DNA from: Bog-756 sp963704615
GTDB lineage: Bacteria > Actinomycetota > Acidimicrobiia > Acidimicrobiales > RAAP-2
Direction of reading: 5' to 3'
Length of the DNA stretch: 64,000 nucleotides
Assembly: GCA_963704615.1 (NCBI GenBank)
Contig: OY969923.1
Location: 3,100,001-3,164,000, forward strand
Shown here: one piece after another, positions 8,930 to 17,273 of the stretch
How positions within the stretch are numbered: the stretch's first letter is position 1
How the letters are laid out: each line of letters opens with the position of its first letter
Made by a program: the position numbers and the translations under genes
The notes under the pieces: generated by a model
Seen by the model: only the letters and a program-made list of their open reading frames with translations
Databases searched by the model: none
Told to the model about the DNA's origin: nothing

Positions 8930-9391
8930 ATGGGAACTGACCGAGTCCAGGTGTCGCCGGCCCTCGGCCTCGTGCCCGGTGCCCTCATCGTCGGGATCGT
9001 GGTGCTCGTGGCCGCGGTGATCGTGGGCTTCGTGTCCCACACCAACCTTCAGCACACGACGACCTCGCTCAACGTGGAGCGATCCCAGCTCCGACACACC
9101 GAGGCCCTGCTGGCCACCGCCCGCTCCCACCTCGCTGCCGTCCAGAGCCAGTCGGACGCGGCCGGCCACACGCTGTCCTCGGAGTCTGCCCAGCTGGACG
9201 CCGCGCAGACCGAGCTGGCTCGTACCCAGGCCGACGTGTTCGACCAGGGGGTGAGCATCTCCGAGCTCGACACCTGTCTCGCCGGTGTCGAGAAGTCGCT
9301 CAACCAGATCTCGCTGAGTGATCAGAGTGGTGCCGCGGCCACCCTCGAGGGCGTGGCCGCCAACTGTCGGGCCGCGGAGCCTCCGACGTGA
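8930..9391 (+). CDS. Membrane-anchored coiled-coil protein, paralogous to the N-terminus of the next gene
   Basis: This protein of ~153 residues is not recognised. It has a short cytoplasmic head and one strong transmembrane segment (GALIVGIVVLVAAVIVGFV). An Ala/Gln/Leu-rich stretch predicted to be coiled coil follows, then a C-terminal module with two cysteines (LDTCLAGVEKSL and VAANCRAAEP). The next protein has the same plan (TM, helical stretch, HVCLTGV, then SSSC), so the two share a module. The ATG at 8930 is used; an in-frame GTG at 8891 is possible. Its stop overlaps the next GTG start, so the two genes are co-translated and probably form one complex at the outer face of the membrane. 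Confidence 0.72.
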   Translation: MGTDRVQVSPALGLVPGALIVGIVVLVAAVIVGFVSHTNLQHTTTSLNVERSQLRHTEALLATARSHLAAVQSQSDAAGHTLSSESAQLDAAQTELARTQADVFDQGVSISELDTCLAGVEKSLNQISLSDQSGAAATLEGVAANCRAAEPPT

Positions 9392-10767
9392 CCGGCATGA
9401 ACACGTACACCCTCCTCGAACCCGAGAACGGCGACGCCGCCGGGCAAACCGAGGCCGTCGCCGCTCCCTTGACCAAGACCGTCGGCTACGTGGCTCTGGC
9501 GGTACTGGCTGTGTTGATCGCCGTCGCCGTCTCTTACGACGTGGTCACCGTCTCGTCGGACCACCGCACCCAGGCCACCCTCCAGACCACCCGGTCCCTG
9601 GAGTCTCACACCCGGACGACCCTGTCTACGGTGACCGCCCATGCGGTCTCGACCGCTGCCGTCCGCGACGCCCGCCGGCAGGCCACGACCAGGGCGGCCG
9701 GTGAGCTCGCCTCGACCGACGCCACCCTCACCACCGCCTCCCAGACGGGCACCCTTCAGGCCCTCGACATCGCCACGCTCCATGTGTGCCTGACCGGTGT
9801 GTCCGACGCGGTCACCGACATCGCCGCCGCGGACCTGCCGGGTGCGGTCACCTCGATCACCTCCGCTTCGTCCTCCTGCCTGACGATCGACGGTTCGGAG
9901 CCAGGTCTCGTGTACCCGTTCGACTTCCCCGATCCCGACATCCTGGTCGTCGGGACCGAGTACTACGCGTTCGGCACCAACTCGGCCGCCGGGAACATCC
10001 AGATCCTGGAGTCATCCGATCTGACCCACTGGACGACGGTGGGAGACGCGCTGCCCAAGGTGGCGGCCTGGGCCCAGTCCGGCGCCACCTGGGCGCCGTC
10101 GGTGCTCCAGCAGGGAAGCTCGTACGTGCTCTATTACTCGGCGCTCGACGGAACCACCGGCGACCAGTGCATTTCGGATGCCGTGGCCACCCAGCCCCAG
10201 GGGCCCTACGTCGACTCCACCACCAGCCCTCTGGTCTGTCAGCTGGATCAGGGGGGCTCGCTCGACCCCGACGCCTACGTCGGCACCGGCGGCACCGTGT
10301 ACCTGACTTGGAAGTCGCAAGGGGCCAACGGTCAGCCGCCCACCATCTGGACTCAGGCCCTGGCGTCGGGGGGTACCGCGCTGGCGGTGGGCACACCCAC
10401 TGCGCTACTCACGCCCAGCCAGAGCTGGCAGGGTGGCATCATCGAGGGTCCGGACATGTTCGTGTCCGACGGTCAGTACCTGCTGTTTTATTCAGCCAAC
10501 GTCTGGCAAACCGCCAACTACGCCATCGGCGTCGCCGACTGCAGCGGCCCAACGGGGCCGTGCACCAATCCGTCCAGCCAGCCCCTGTTGGCCTCCCAGC
10601 CCGCGTTCAACGGTCCCGGGGGCCCATCGGTCTTCGCCGACGACCAGGGAAATCTGTGGATCGCCTTCGACGCCTGGCTGCCCGGGCAGGTCGGCTACCC
10701 GAACAGCCGACCCCTCTTCCTCCGCCGGATCTCCCTGACAGGAGAAACGGTCCAGATCGGGCCCTGA
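9388..10767 (+). CDS. Membrane-anchored GH43-type glycoside hydrolase
   Basis: This 459-residue protein begins with a transmembrane segment at ~30-52 (VGYVALAVLAVLIAVAVSY) and a helical stretch. A two-cysteine module follows at ~125-168, shared with the upstream protein. From ~175 to the end is a five-bladed beta-propeller of the GH43/62 kind. The three expected acidic residues are present: Asp182 (DFPDPDIL, base), Asp293 (GGSLDPDAYV, pKa modulator) and Glu353 (IIEGPDMF, acid). The catalytic part faces the outside if the N-terminus is cytoplasmic. GH43 enzymes cleave arabinan, xylan and related furanosides; in this context the target could be an envelope arabinose polymer or an environmental glycan. 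The GTG start overlaps the upstream stop. Confidence 0.8.
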   Translation: MTGMNTYTLLEPENGDAAGQTEAVAAPLTKTVGYVALAVLAVLIAVAVSYDVVTVSSDHRTQATLQTTRSLESHTRTTLSTVTAHAVSTAAVRDARRQATTRAAGELASTDATLTTASQTGTLQALDIATLHVCLTGVSDAVTDIAAADLPGAVTSITSASSSCLTIDGSEPGLVYPFDFPDPDILVVGTEYYAFGTNSAAGNIQILESSDLTHWTTVGDALPKVAAWAQSGATWAPSVLQQGSSYVLYYSALDGTTGDQCISDAVATQPQGPYVDSTTSPLVCQLDQGGSLDPDAYVGTGGTVYLTWKSQGANGQPPTIWTQALASGGTALAVGTPTALLTPSQSWQGGIIEGPDMFVSDGQYLLFYSANVWQTANYAIGVADCSGPTGPCTNPSSQPLLASQPAFNGPGGPSVFADDQGNLWIAFDAWLPGQVGYPNSRPLFLRRISLTGETVQIGP

Positions 10768-10831
10768 GTGCGCCACAACACGCGGCCCGTTGACTTCCGA
10801 CCCCGGGGACAACGGACCGGTCGCCGGCTCA

Positions 10832-10913
10832 CGTCATCGGAGGGAAACCTGAAGACTCGGGATTCGCCGCCCCTTCACCCCTCAGGTGTGTCACCCGAGA
10901 GATCCCTCTGACG
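10832..10913. other. Possible pseudoknot-forming RNA element in the shared 3' region
   Basis: Two arms form a closing helix (10832-10836 plus 10840-10845 with 10903-10908 plus 10909-10913). Inside, ACCTGA at 10847-10852 pairs with TCAGGT at 10882-10887. CTCGGG at 10856-10861 pairs with CCCGAG at 10894-10899. The two inner helices cross (A-B-A'-B'), so they describe an H-type pseudoknot within a closing stem. The element lies 3' of the GH43 gene on the plus strand and 3' of the cold-shock gene on the minus strand, and could fold from either transcript. It matches no RNA class I can name. Confidence 0.4.
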
Positions 10914-10978
10914 GCACGACCCGGCGACCCAACCGTTGTTCGGGAAGGGCCGTCGGGTCGGCGCGACAGAGTGCGAAA

Positions 10979-11182
10979 TCAGATCTTGCGAACCTGGCTC
11001 GCCTGCAGGCCCTTTTGGCCCTGCTTCGTCTCGAACTCCACACGCTGGCCTTCCGCGAGGTCGCGGAAGCCCTCCATCTGGATCTCGGACTGATGAACGA
11101 AGAGGTCATCCCCGCCGCCGTCAGGCGTAATGAAGCCGAAGCCTTTTTCGGCGTTGAACCACTTAACTGCACCTACACCCAT
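10979..11182 (-). CDS. Cold-shock protein (CspA family)
   Basis: This 67-residue single OB-fold protein has both RNA-binding motifs: KWFNAEKGFGFI (RNP1) and DLFVHQSEI (RNP2). The length is the family's usual 67-70 residues. The ATG at 11182 has AAGGAG eight bases upstream, which decides the start over in-frame GTG and ATG codons farther upstream. CspA proteins bind single-stranded RNA and DNA and act as RNA chaperones. It stands alone between the GH43 gene (convergent) and a DUF998-like gene. Confidence 0.95.
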   Translation of the reverse strand: MGVGAVKWFNAEKGFGFITPDGGGDDLFVHQSEIQMEGFRDLAEGQRVEFETKQGQKGLQASQVRKI

Positions 11183-11207
11183 AACTGAGTCTCCTTGAAA
11201 TTCACGC

Positions 11208-11234
11208 ACTGTAACGCGGGGATCCATTTGTGAA
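11208..11234 (-). promoter_or_regulatory. Candidate promoter of the cold-shock gene
   Basis: On the minus strand TTCACA (11229-11234) and TACAGT (11208-11213) resemble -35 and -10 boxes, but the 15-bp spacer is short. It lies about 25 bp upstream of the ATG. Weak evidence. Confidence 0.28.
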
Positions 11235-11365
11235 GCCCTCCAGGCATCGGCCAGCGTGATCGGGTCGATGACCCCTTCACACTAGGCGAGAAGGGCGGCC
11301 GACGTTCGATCCCGTCAATTGTGATGCCGGGCCTCCTTCGGACCCCACCCCGCGGGACGCCTCGT

Positions 11366-12220
11366 TCAGCGGGGACCGACGTCCCGATCAGCACCCGTAT
11401 GCAACTCCCAGTTGCCCTGGTCAGCCGCCAGTTCCTCGGCCGGACGAGGGAGCCGCCACGCTGTTCGATCGGCATCGGGATCCGGTCCTTCGTTCGGACG
11501 AGCCAGAACCCGCTCTGCCCAGGTCGACGCAAAGGTCCCTCGGGCCGCGGGCTCGAAGACCTCGGTCAGCAGCATGACCGAAAAGGCGATGAAGAAGATC
11601 GGCTCGACCAACGTCCCCCACCGGTCGGTCAGGTACACCAGACCGAGCAGCGGGTAGCCGAAGAGAAGCGTGAGCACCACTCCCCGGTAGACGCGAGCCT
11701 CGGTGGTTCCCTGGTCGCGAGTCCGGTTCATGGCGATGATCGCCGCCGTCGTCAGGGTGGCGAACTCGGCGATGCCCGCGACGACGTGGACGTAATGGTG
11801 GACGGGAAGCTGCAGATGCCACTCCATGCGTCGACAAGCCGCGCTCAAACCTTCCGAACAGGCGTAGGAATAGCGCCCTCCCACCGCACCGGCCGCCGCG
11901 AAAGCCAGCATCCATTTCCACTCCCGGCGCATGCCGTGCCGCCCGGCCGGCCCTCGCAGGAGGAGCGCCATCAACATGAGGACACCTGCGGCCAGATCGG
12001 CGTCGGACATCAACGCCGCGTGAGGACGGCCGGTGGCCTCGAGATCGGAGAAGAAACCGTTGACCGACGGCATAAGGCCCGGCACGAACGGAACGACCAC
12101 CCACCAGTTGTAGGCCGCCACCCCCACCACGGCTGCTGCCTTGGCCACGCTCAGTGATACCGAACGGTGGTCGGACGAACCCGGAACCCGCAGCCTCGAC
12201 GTGAGGGTCAGCGCCTGCAC
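11366..12220 (-). CDS. Polytopic membrane protein, DUF998-like
   Basis: This protein of ~284 residues has about six or seven hydrophobic segments, including AAAVVGVAAYNWWVVVPFVPG, LAAGVLMLMALLL, FATLTTAAIIAM, VVLTLLFGYPLLGLVYL and IFFIAFSVMLLTEVF. Histidines sit at membrane edges (MEWHLQLPVHHYVHVVAG). The layout resembles the DUF998 family, which has no established function. The C-terminal ~50 residues are polar. The GTG start at 12220 is uncertain. The gene diverges from the secreted hydrolase at 12410. Confidence 0.65.
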   Translation of the reverse strand: MQALTLTSRLRVPGSSDHRSVSLSVAKAAAVVGVAAYNWWVVVPFVPGLMPSVNGFFSDLEATGRPHAALMSDADLAAGVLMLMALLLRGPAGRHGMRREWKWMLAFAAAGAVGGRYSYACSEGLSAACRRMEWHLQLPVHHYVHVVAGIAEFATLTTAAIIAMNRTRDQGTTEARVYRGVVLTLLFGYPLLGLVYLTDRWGTLVEPIFFIAFSVMLLTEVFEPAARGTFASTWAERVLARPNEGPDPDADRTAWRLPRPAEELAADQGNWELHTGADRDVGPR

Positions 12221-12409
12221 TACTCAGACAACCTGATCACCGTTCGTGGCATTCCCGGTGGCGCAATCTCCAGAACAAACGCTCACACGGCCCACACCGG
12301 CCCATCACCGTGTCCTGCAGGGTCGGTTCCCCACGCACTCGTTCATCTGAGCCGGTCCCGGCGGGCCTGCCCCGGCGTCACCACCGTCGGGCTGCTACCT
12401 TCCCTGGCC

Positions 12410-13954
12410 GTGACTACTGCTGGCCGGGTCCGACGATTCGGCGCCTGGCCGAGGGTCCTGGCCCTGGTGGCGGTGTCGGCCGTGCTTGCCGGCGGATGCG
12501 GGAGCTCGGCCGCCGGGCCCTCCCCCGGGGCGACCTCGTCGACCAGCCCGGGCCTGCTGGCCACTCCCCCGGCGATCGCCGCCCCCCCGGCCATCGTCTG
12601 GTCGGGATGCCCAACCAACCCCGGCCTCCAATGCGGCACCGTGTCGGTACCGGTGGACTATTGGAACCCCGGTGGCCCCACCCTGACCCTGGCCGTGAGC
12701 CGGGCACCGGCCCTGGATCCGGCCGACCCCGACGGCGCCTTGGTGTTCAACCCCGGAGGCCCGGGCGAGAGCGGGAACCAGATCCTTCCTGTCATCCTCG
12801 GCCTCCTGCCGTCCGCCGTCCGCCGTGACTTCGACGTGGTGTCTTTCGACCCCAGAGGCACTGGGGCCAGTGATCCCCTCCGATGTGGCACATCGCCCTC
12901 GGCGGCGACCAGTGTGCTCCCCGTTCCGGCGGCGCCGGGGCAACCCCTGCCCGGTGCGGCCGTCTTTTCGGCCATGGCCCAGGCCTGCACCACGCGGGAG
13001 GCCTCCCTCGAGCCCTTTCTCAACACCGCCAACACGGCGCGGGACATGGACCGGATCCGTCAGGCTCTCGGTCTGTCCACCATCAGCTTCTACGGCATGT
13101 CCTACGGCACGGTGCTCGGGGCTGTGTACGCCGACCTCTTCCCCCACCGGGTCGGCGCCATGGTGCTCGACGGCGCGGTCGATGTCAACGCCAGCCTGAC
13201 TCAACAGGCCGCCCAGGAGGCCCCGGCTGCCGAGCGATCTGTCCTGCACCTCTTCGCCACCTGCGTTCAAAAGGCCCCGTGCCCGCTCGGGAACGACCCC
13301 GCCTCCTTCTTCCGCTCGTTGGCCACCTCGTTGAGCCGTCATCCTCTCCCGGCCCCCGGGTCCGGCGATACCTACCCGGTCACGGTGGGCGATCTGGACA
13401 CAGCCACGTTGTTCGCGGTGAGCGTGCAGCAGTTCACACCGGAGTACTACGCCGCACTTATCGCCGCTGATCACGGTAACGGCGCTCCCTTGCGCACCCT
13501 GGCCCTCGAGTTCGCCACCGACATCGACGGGGCTCCGCTCGTCGATCCTCAGTGGGCCATCACCTGCAATGACGCCGCCGTCCACCCGGATGCCCTGACC
13601 GCCGGCACCCAGGCCCGGGCCATCGCCGCCCGCTTCCCGCTCATCGGTGCGTACACGGTCACCTACACCATGGGCGGCTGTGTCTCGTGGCCCACGGCCC
13701 GTCAACCGGTCACCGACCTCCACCCACGGTCGACACCGCCCGTCCTGGTCATCGGCAACACCGGTGATCCCAACACCCCGATCATCGGAGCCCGGCACCT
13801 GGCTGCCATCTTCCCGTCGGCCAGCCAGCTCACCTGGAACGGGTGGGGCCATACCTGGTTGCTCAGCGGCTCATCAGATGCGTGCATGCAGAGGTTCGTC
13901 ACCACCTATCTGACCGGCGGGGGGTTGCCCCCCGACGGCACCGTCTGCCCGTGA
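12410..13954 (+). CDS. Secreted alpha/beta hydrolase, tripeptidyl-aminopeptidase (TAP)-like, S33 family
   Basis: This 514-residue protein has an N-terminal signal with a lipobox-like end (VLAGGC). The hydrolase body follows: an oxyanion segment GGPGESG, nucleophile Ser231 in YGMSYG, the acid in NTGDPNTP and the final His in WNGWGHTW. The C-terminal TAP-like domain matches exported aminopeptidase/lipase-like proteins of Actinobacteria (SlpD/E and Hip1/CaeA relatives). The open frame continues upstream, but only the GTG at 12410 puts the signal peptide at the N-terminus. A TACCTT box at 12397-12402 would allow a leaderless transcript. It probably removes N-terminal peptides or cleaves esters outside the membrane. 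Confidence 0.85.
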   Translation: MTTAGRVRRFGAWPRVLALVAVSAVLAGGCGSSAAGPSPGATSSTSPGLLATPPAIAAPPAIVWSGCPTNPGLQCGTVSVPVDYWNPGGPTLTLAVSRAPALDPADPDGALVFNPGGPGESGNQILPVILGLLPSAVRRDFDVVSFDPRGTGASDPLRCGTSPSAATSVLPVPAAPGQPLPGAAVFSAMAQACTTREASLEPFLNTANTARDMDRIRQALGLSTISFYGMSYGTVLGAVYADLFPHRVGAMVLDGAVDVNASLTQQAAQEAPAAERSVLHLFATCVQKAPCPLGNDPASFFRSLATSLSRHPLPAPGSGDTYPVTVGDLDTATLFAVSVQQFTPEYYAALIAADHGNGAPLRTLALEFATDIDGAPLVDPQWAITCNDAAVHPDALTAGTQARAIAARFPLIGAYTVTYTMGGCVSWPTARQPVTDLHPRSTPPVLVIGNTGDPNTPIIGARHLAAIFPSASQLTWNGWGHTWLLSGSSDACMQRFVTTYLTGGGLPPDGTVCP

Positions 13955-14033
13955 TCCCGACCTTCGTCGAGTAGGCCCACCACAATCTCTGAGACTGTCC
14001 CGGGCCATGGGTTTGTGCCGATCGGCAGGTGTA

Positions 14034-14309
14034 TCAGCTGACGTCGGACACCGAGGGCTTGGCCGGACCGGGCGAGGGCGAGGTGCCGGACACGATGGTC
14101 TCGAGGAACACCGCCCGTCTCGGACACGCCGCCGCCGCCCGCCTGGCCAAAGCCATCAGGTCGGCTCCGACCGGAGCGCCGTCGACGATCGGGTAGCCCC
14201 ACTCGTCCAGGGTGATCCGCTCCGGGAGCATCTCGGCACAGAAGCGGTAGGCGTCGCAGGCCACCGGATCGACCCGCAGCCGGAGGCCCAGGCGTCGGCG
14301 GTCGCTCAC
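14034..14309 (-). CDS. Small [3Fe-4S]-type ferredoxin
   Basis: This 91-residue protein has three cysteines placed as in actinobacterial single-cluster ferredoxins: C-x5-C (CDAYRFC) near the N-terminus and ACP near residue 67. The acidic LDEWGYPIVDG segment between them is typical of this group, which serves P450s and other oxidoreductases. Three cysteines suggest a [3Fe-4S] cluster. It is the last gene of a five-gene minus-strand operon; its GTG overlaps the stop of the NuoF-like gene, which is its likely electron donor. Confidence 0.82.
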   Translation of the reverse strand: MSDRRRLGLRLRVDPVACDAYRFCAEMLPERITLDEWGYPIVDGAPVGADLMALARRAAAACPRRAVFLETIVSGTSPSPGPAKPSVSDVS

Positions 14310-15604
14310 GGGACCAGACCGCTCATCGTCACCGGTGGGGGCAGGGTCATGACGGTCGGGGCACGGTGGGCGGAGCAAGGATGGCCCCGCTGGTGACGTC
14401 GGGCATCGTCGGCGAACACACCAAGCGCGCTGCGCACCAGGCGGACGGCACCGTCGGGGTGCCGACAGGCGCCTCGGCCGTTGATCTGGCTGGCCCGCCT
14501 CTCGATGCGGTCCAGCACTCCGAAGTCAGCCTGGCCCTCGGCCAGCAGGGCGAGATCGGCAGCCATGGCCGGGAGTCCGAACACACACGGGCCGCACTGC
14601 CCGGCGCTCTCGCCGGCCAGATAACCGGCCAGACGGGCCGTCTCGGCGATCCCGCATGAGGTGACCGGCAAGGCCACCAGCACGCCCACGCCCGGCGCGG
14701 CTCCCACCGCGGTCAAGGGGCCGGGGGCATAGGGCGTCTCCAGAGCAACCGCGTCGAGCCACGTTCCTCCGTATCCCCCAACCAGCACGGCGGTGAGGTC
14801 GGCCACCACGCCGGCCCTGGCCACGATGTCGGCCACCGGAGTACCGAACTCCACCTCCATCACGGTGGGACTCGGCACGGCGCCCGACAGGGTCACCAAT
14901 GTCGTCCCGGGGGCGTCGGGCCGGCCTCGGCGGCGGAACCACTGGGGACCGTGGCGGGCCACCAGCGCCACCTGGCACAGAGTTTCGGCGTTGTGGACCA
15001 GGACCGCCCGCCGACCCACCATCAGGGGAACCGACTTGTCCACCCGAAAGGTGGGGAGCGGAGCCCGGCCGTCGAGCCAACTGGCCAGGGCCGACTCCTC
15101 CCCGGCCACATACCGCCCGGGGGGCCGCACCACTGACGTCCGGTGGCGGGCCACGCCGGTCTGTTCCCGCTCGGCGACGGCGCGCGCCACCGAGGTGGCC
15201 GACGCGTCGCTGTGGTCAGGGACGCACACCACGATCTCCGAGGCACCGATCACGGCGGCGGCGACCTCGGCACCGTCGAGAACCAGGTGCGGACAGCGGG
15301 CCAGCAGCAAACGGTCCTTGGCGCTGGCCGGCTCGCCCTCCATGGCATTGACGACCACCACCGCCCGGCGCGAGCTCCGGCGCATGGCCTCCCACTTGAT
15401 GCCGCAGGGGAAACCCGCTCCGCCCTGGCCGAGCACGCCCGACTCGGCGATGGCCCGACTCATGCCGGACCGCCACCCCTGGTCGTCCACCGGAACGGTC
15501 AGGACGCCGTGGGTGGCCAGGTGGGCGCGGATCCCCGGATCCGGTTCGCACCCGGGGGTCGAGACGATCAGTCGCTCCGAGACATCGAGGGTTGAGGGGT
15601 TCAT
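14306..15604 (-). CDS. NuoF-like NADH dehydrogenase / SLBB flavo-iron-sulfur protein
   Basis: This 432-residue protein has the NuoF FMN/NADH fold: GQGGAGFPCGIKW near residue 59, NAMEGEPASAKDR, and RYVAGEESALASWLDGR. A SLBB domain and a C-terminal Fe-S segment follow. In complex I the cluster motif is SCGxCxPC plus a distal Cys. Here it reads ESAGQCGPC with a distal GAC, so the first Cys is replaced by Ala and three ligands remain. From memory, this variation occurs in stand-alone actinobacterial NuoF-like proteins. It should oxidise NADH and feed the ferredoxin or the heme membrane protein encoded next to it. It is not part of a nuo operon. Confidence 0.82.
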   Translation of the reverse strand: MNPSTLDVSERLIVSTPGCEPDPGIRAHLATHGVLTVPVDDQGWRSGMSRAIAESGVLGQGGAGFPCGIKWEAMRRSSRRAVVVVNAMEGEPASAKDRLLLARCPHLVLDGAEVAAAVIGASEIVVCVPDHSDASATSVARAVAEREQTGVARHRTSVVRPPGRYVAGEESALASWLDGRAPLPTFRVDKSVPLMVGRRAVLVHNAETLCQVALVARHGPQWFRRRGRPDAPGTTLVTLSGAVPSPTVMEVEFGTPVADIVARAGVVADLTAVLVGGYGGTWLDAVALETPYAPGPLTAVGAAPGVGVLVALPVTSCGIAETARLAGYLAGESAGQCGPCVFGLPAMAADLALLAEGQADFGVLDRIERRASQINGRGACRHPDGAVRLVRSALGVFADDARRHQRGHPCSAHRAPTVMTLPPPVTMSGLVP

Positions 15605-16293
15605 CGGCGACCACCTCTTTCGAGGACACGGACGGCGCTCGGGTGGGTGGCCGCGGCCCAGGCGGTGGTGGAGGAATCCGCGCTCGGCTGTCGACTGGTG
15701 AGCGGCGATCGGGGCACCACCCGGGTGCGTGCGCCCAACCGGAGGGCCCTCTCCCGGGCCCGACGGTGGTCGTCGATCCGCCAAGCCACCGCCCCGAGGA
15801 CGGCCAGCGTGCACACCCCGGCCAGCACATCCATCCAGAGCTTGAGTCCGTCCGTGCCCTCGCCCAAGGAGTGGGCCATGGCCACCGGCCAACTGCCATA
15901 GGCCAACCAGTGGATGGCCCGCCAGGTCCGGGCGCTGATGCGTTGGCGCAGAGCGCTGGACACGGCCACGGCGATCATCAGGTCGACCCCCATGGTCCCC
16001 AGCCCGGTCCACAACGGGTCGTAGTGGGAGGCAAAGGGCACCACCAACGACGCCCAGCCGACATCGACATAGGTGTCGAGGACGGCGGTGAGCACGTGAA
16101 TTCCCACAAAGACCATGGCCAACAAGGACAGTCGCTTGTGAAGATCGGCTTGCGCGAAAGCCGGCAGCGAGCGGGACCGGGCCCGACCCGCGGTGAGGAT
16201 CCCCACGATGAGGGTTGCGGTCAGGAGGACCAGGCTGACGATGCCCGTCGCCCTGGTGGTGTACCACAGCGTCGTCGACGAGGTGGCCACCAT
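15601..16293 (-). CDS. Ferric-reductase-like heme membrane protein
   Basis: This protein of ~230 residues has about five or six transmembrane segments. Histidine pairs sit at helix ends: HKRL and GIHVL in one region, IHWL and MAHSL in a later one. This matches the ferric reductase-like/YedZ-type heme-binding domain. The C-terminal ~50 residues are basic and cytoplasmic. The ATG at 16293 gives a 1-bp TGATG overlap with the apbE stop, and the gene's end overlaps the NuoF-like start. It likely carries electrons across the membrane from the NuoF-like/ferredoxin pair to an outside acceptor. Confidence 0.78.
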   Translation of the reverse strand: MVATSSTTLWYTTRATGIVSLVLLTATLIVGILTAGRARSRSLPAFAQADLHKRLSLLAMVFVGIHVLTAVLDTYVDVGWASLVVPFASHYDPLWTGLGTMGVDLMIAVAVSSALRQRISARTWRAIHWLAYGSWPVAMAHSLGEGTDGLKLWMDVLAGVCTLAVLGAVAWRIDDHRRARERALRLGARTRVVPRSPLTSRQPSADSSTTAWAAATHPSAVRVLERGGRR

Positions 16294-17273
16294 CAGAGCA
16301 CCGTGGCCGCGGGCCACGCGCCGACGGTGACAACACGTCCGGCACCATCCACCAGACGGGCCGGAACTCCGAAGACATCCAGGTTCCCGACCGCGTCCTC
16401 GCCCCACACCACCGCGGCCGTGCTCCAGCCATTGGCCTCCAGGCAGCTCGATGCCGTCGTCGACACCAGCGACCACACAGGATCGGCCGGCACTCCGGTC
16501 CAGGGATCGACGATGTGGTGCCGGCGGCGTCCGTTGCGGATCCACGAACGAGCGGTGGTTCCCGAGGTGGCTAGGCCGCCGGCGACGATGGCCACCACCT
16601 GATCGACGTCAGTGGTGGGGGTCGTGCACTCGATGGCGATGCCCACAGCCCACCCACCCGGTGGGGCGAGACCGGCGACGGCGACGTCCCCACCCAGGTT
16701 GACCAGGACGCCGCAACCCACCGCCTCGGCGATGCGCTGCGCGGCGCGGTCGGCGGCGTAGGCCTTGGCGGAAGCTCCGAGGTCTACGTGGACACCAGCC
16801 GGCACGGACACCGTGCGGGATTCGGGGTCCAGCCTGATCTGCCACCAACCCGGCGCCGGCTGGGGGCGCGTGTCGGGTTGGCCGATGACGGATCCAGCGG
16901 CAATCTGCTCGAAATCGCGGTCGTAACCGAGCTCGATGAGAGCCGACCCGATGGTCGGATCCACGATGCCCGCGGTTTGGACGGCCACCACGCAGGCCGC
17001 CTCGAGCACGTCGAACAAGAGTCGGCTGACGGTGACCGGTCGCCCGGTGCTGATCTGCTCCAGACGCCTGATCTCGGAGTCGGGCCGAAAGCGGCTGCAG
17101 GCCAGGTCGAGCGCGCCGAGGTCGTCGGCCAGCAGCACCGAGGCCTCGTCGGCACTGTCGATGTCGGTGACCGCAACCGTCACCATGGTGCCGATGGCCC
17201 GGGCCGAACGGGAAGCATGGGTCGGTGTCTCCCCCGCGTCCCGGAACGAGGACCCCACCACGGCGCTGTTCAT
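16293..17273 (-). CDS. apbE: FAD:protein FMN transferase (ApbE family)
   Basis: This 326-residue protein has ApbE landmarks: MVTVAV at the start of the fold, an SRFRPDSEIRRLE segment, VDLGASAKAYAADRA (residues ~170-185), NLGGDVAVAG and HHIVDPWTG. The usual C-terminal ALATAA-type segment appears as EANGWSTAAVVWG. ApbE enzymes attach FMN through a phosphoester to Thr or Ser of extracytoplasmic redox proteins. Its ATG overlaps the stop of the Thr-rich protein upstream and its own stop touches the ferric-reductase-like gene. No FMN-binding-domain target is visible in the operon. Confidence 0.88.
   Translation of the reverse strand: MNSAVVGSSFRDAGETPTHASRSARAIGTMVTVAVTDIDSADEASVLLADDLGALDLACSRFRPDSEIRRLEQISTGRPVTVSRLLFDVLEAACVVAVQTAGIVDPTIGSALIELGYDRDFEQIAAGSVIGQPDTRPQPAPGWWQIRLDPESRTVSVPAGVHVDLGASAKAYAADRAAQRIAEAVGCGVLVNLGGDVAVAGLAPPGGWAVGIAIECTTPTTDVDQVVAIVAGGLATSGTTARSWIRNGRRRHHIVDPWTGVPADPVWSLVSTTASSCLEANGWSTAAVVWGEDAVGNLDVFGVPARLVDGAGRVVTVGAWPAATVL

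Noticed and set aside
14017..14028. TGCCGATCGGCA palindrome as terminator or operator
   Set aside because: A 12-bp palindrome with no loop between two convergent genes is too common in GC-rich DNA to interpret.
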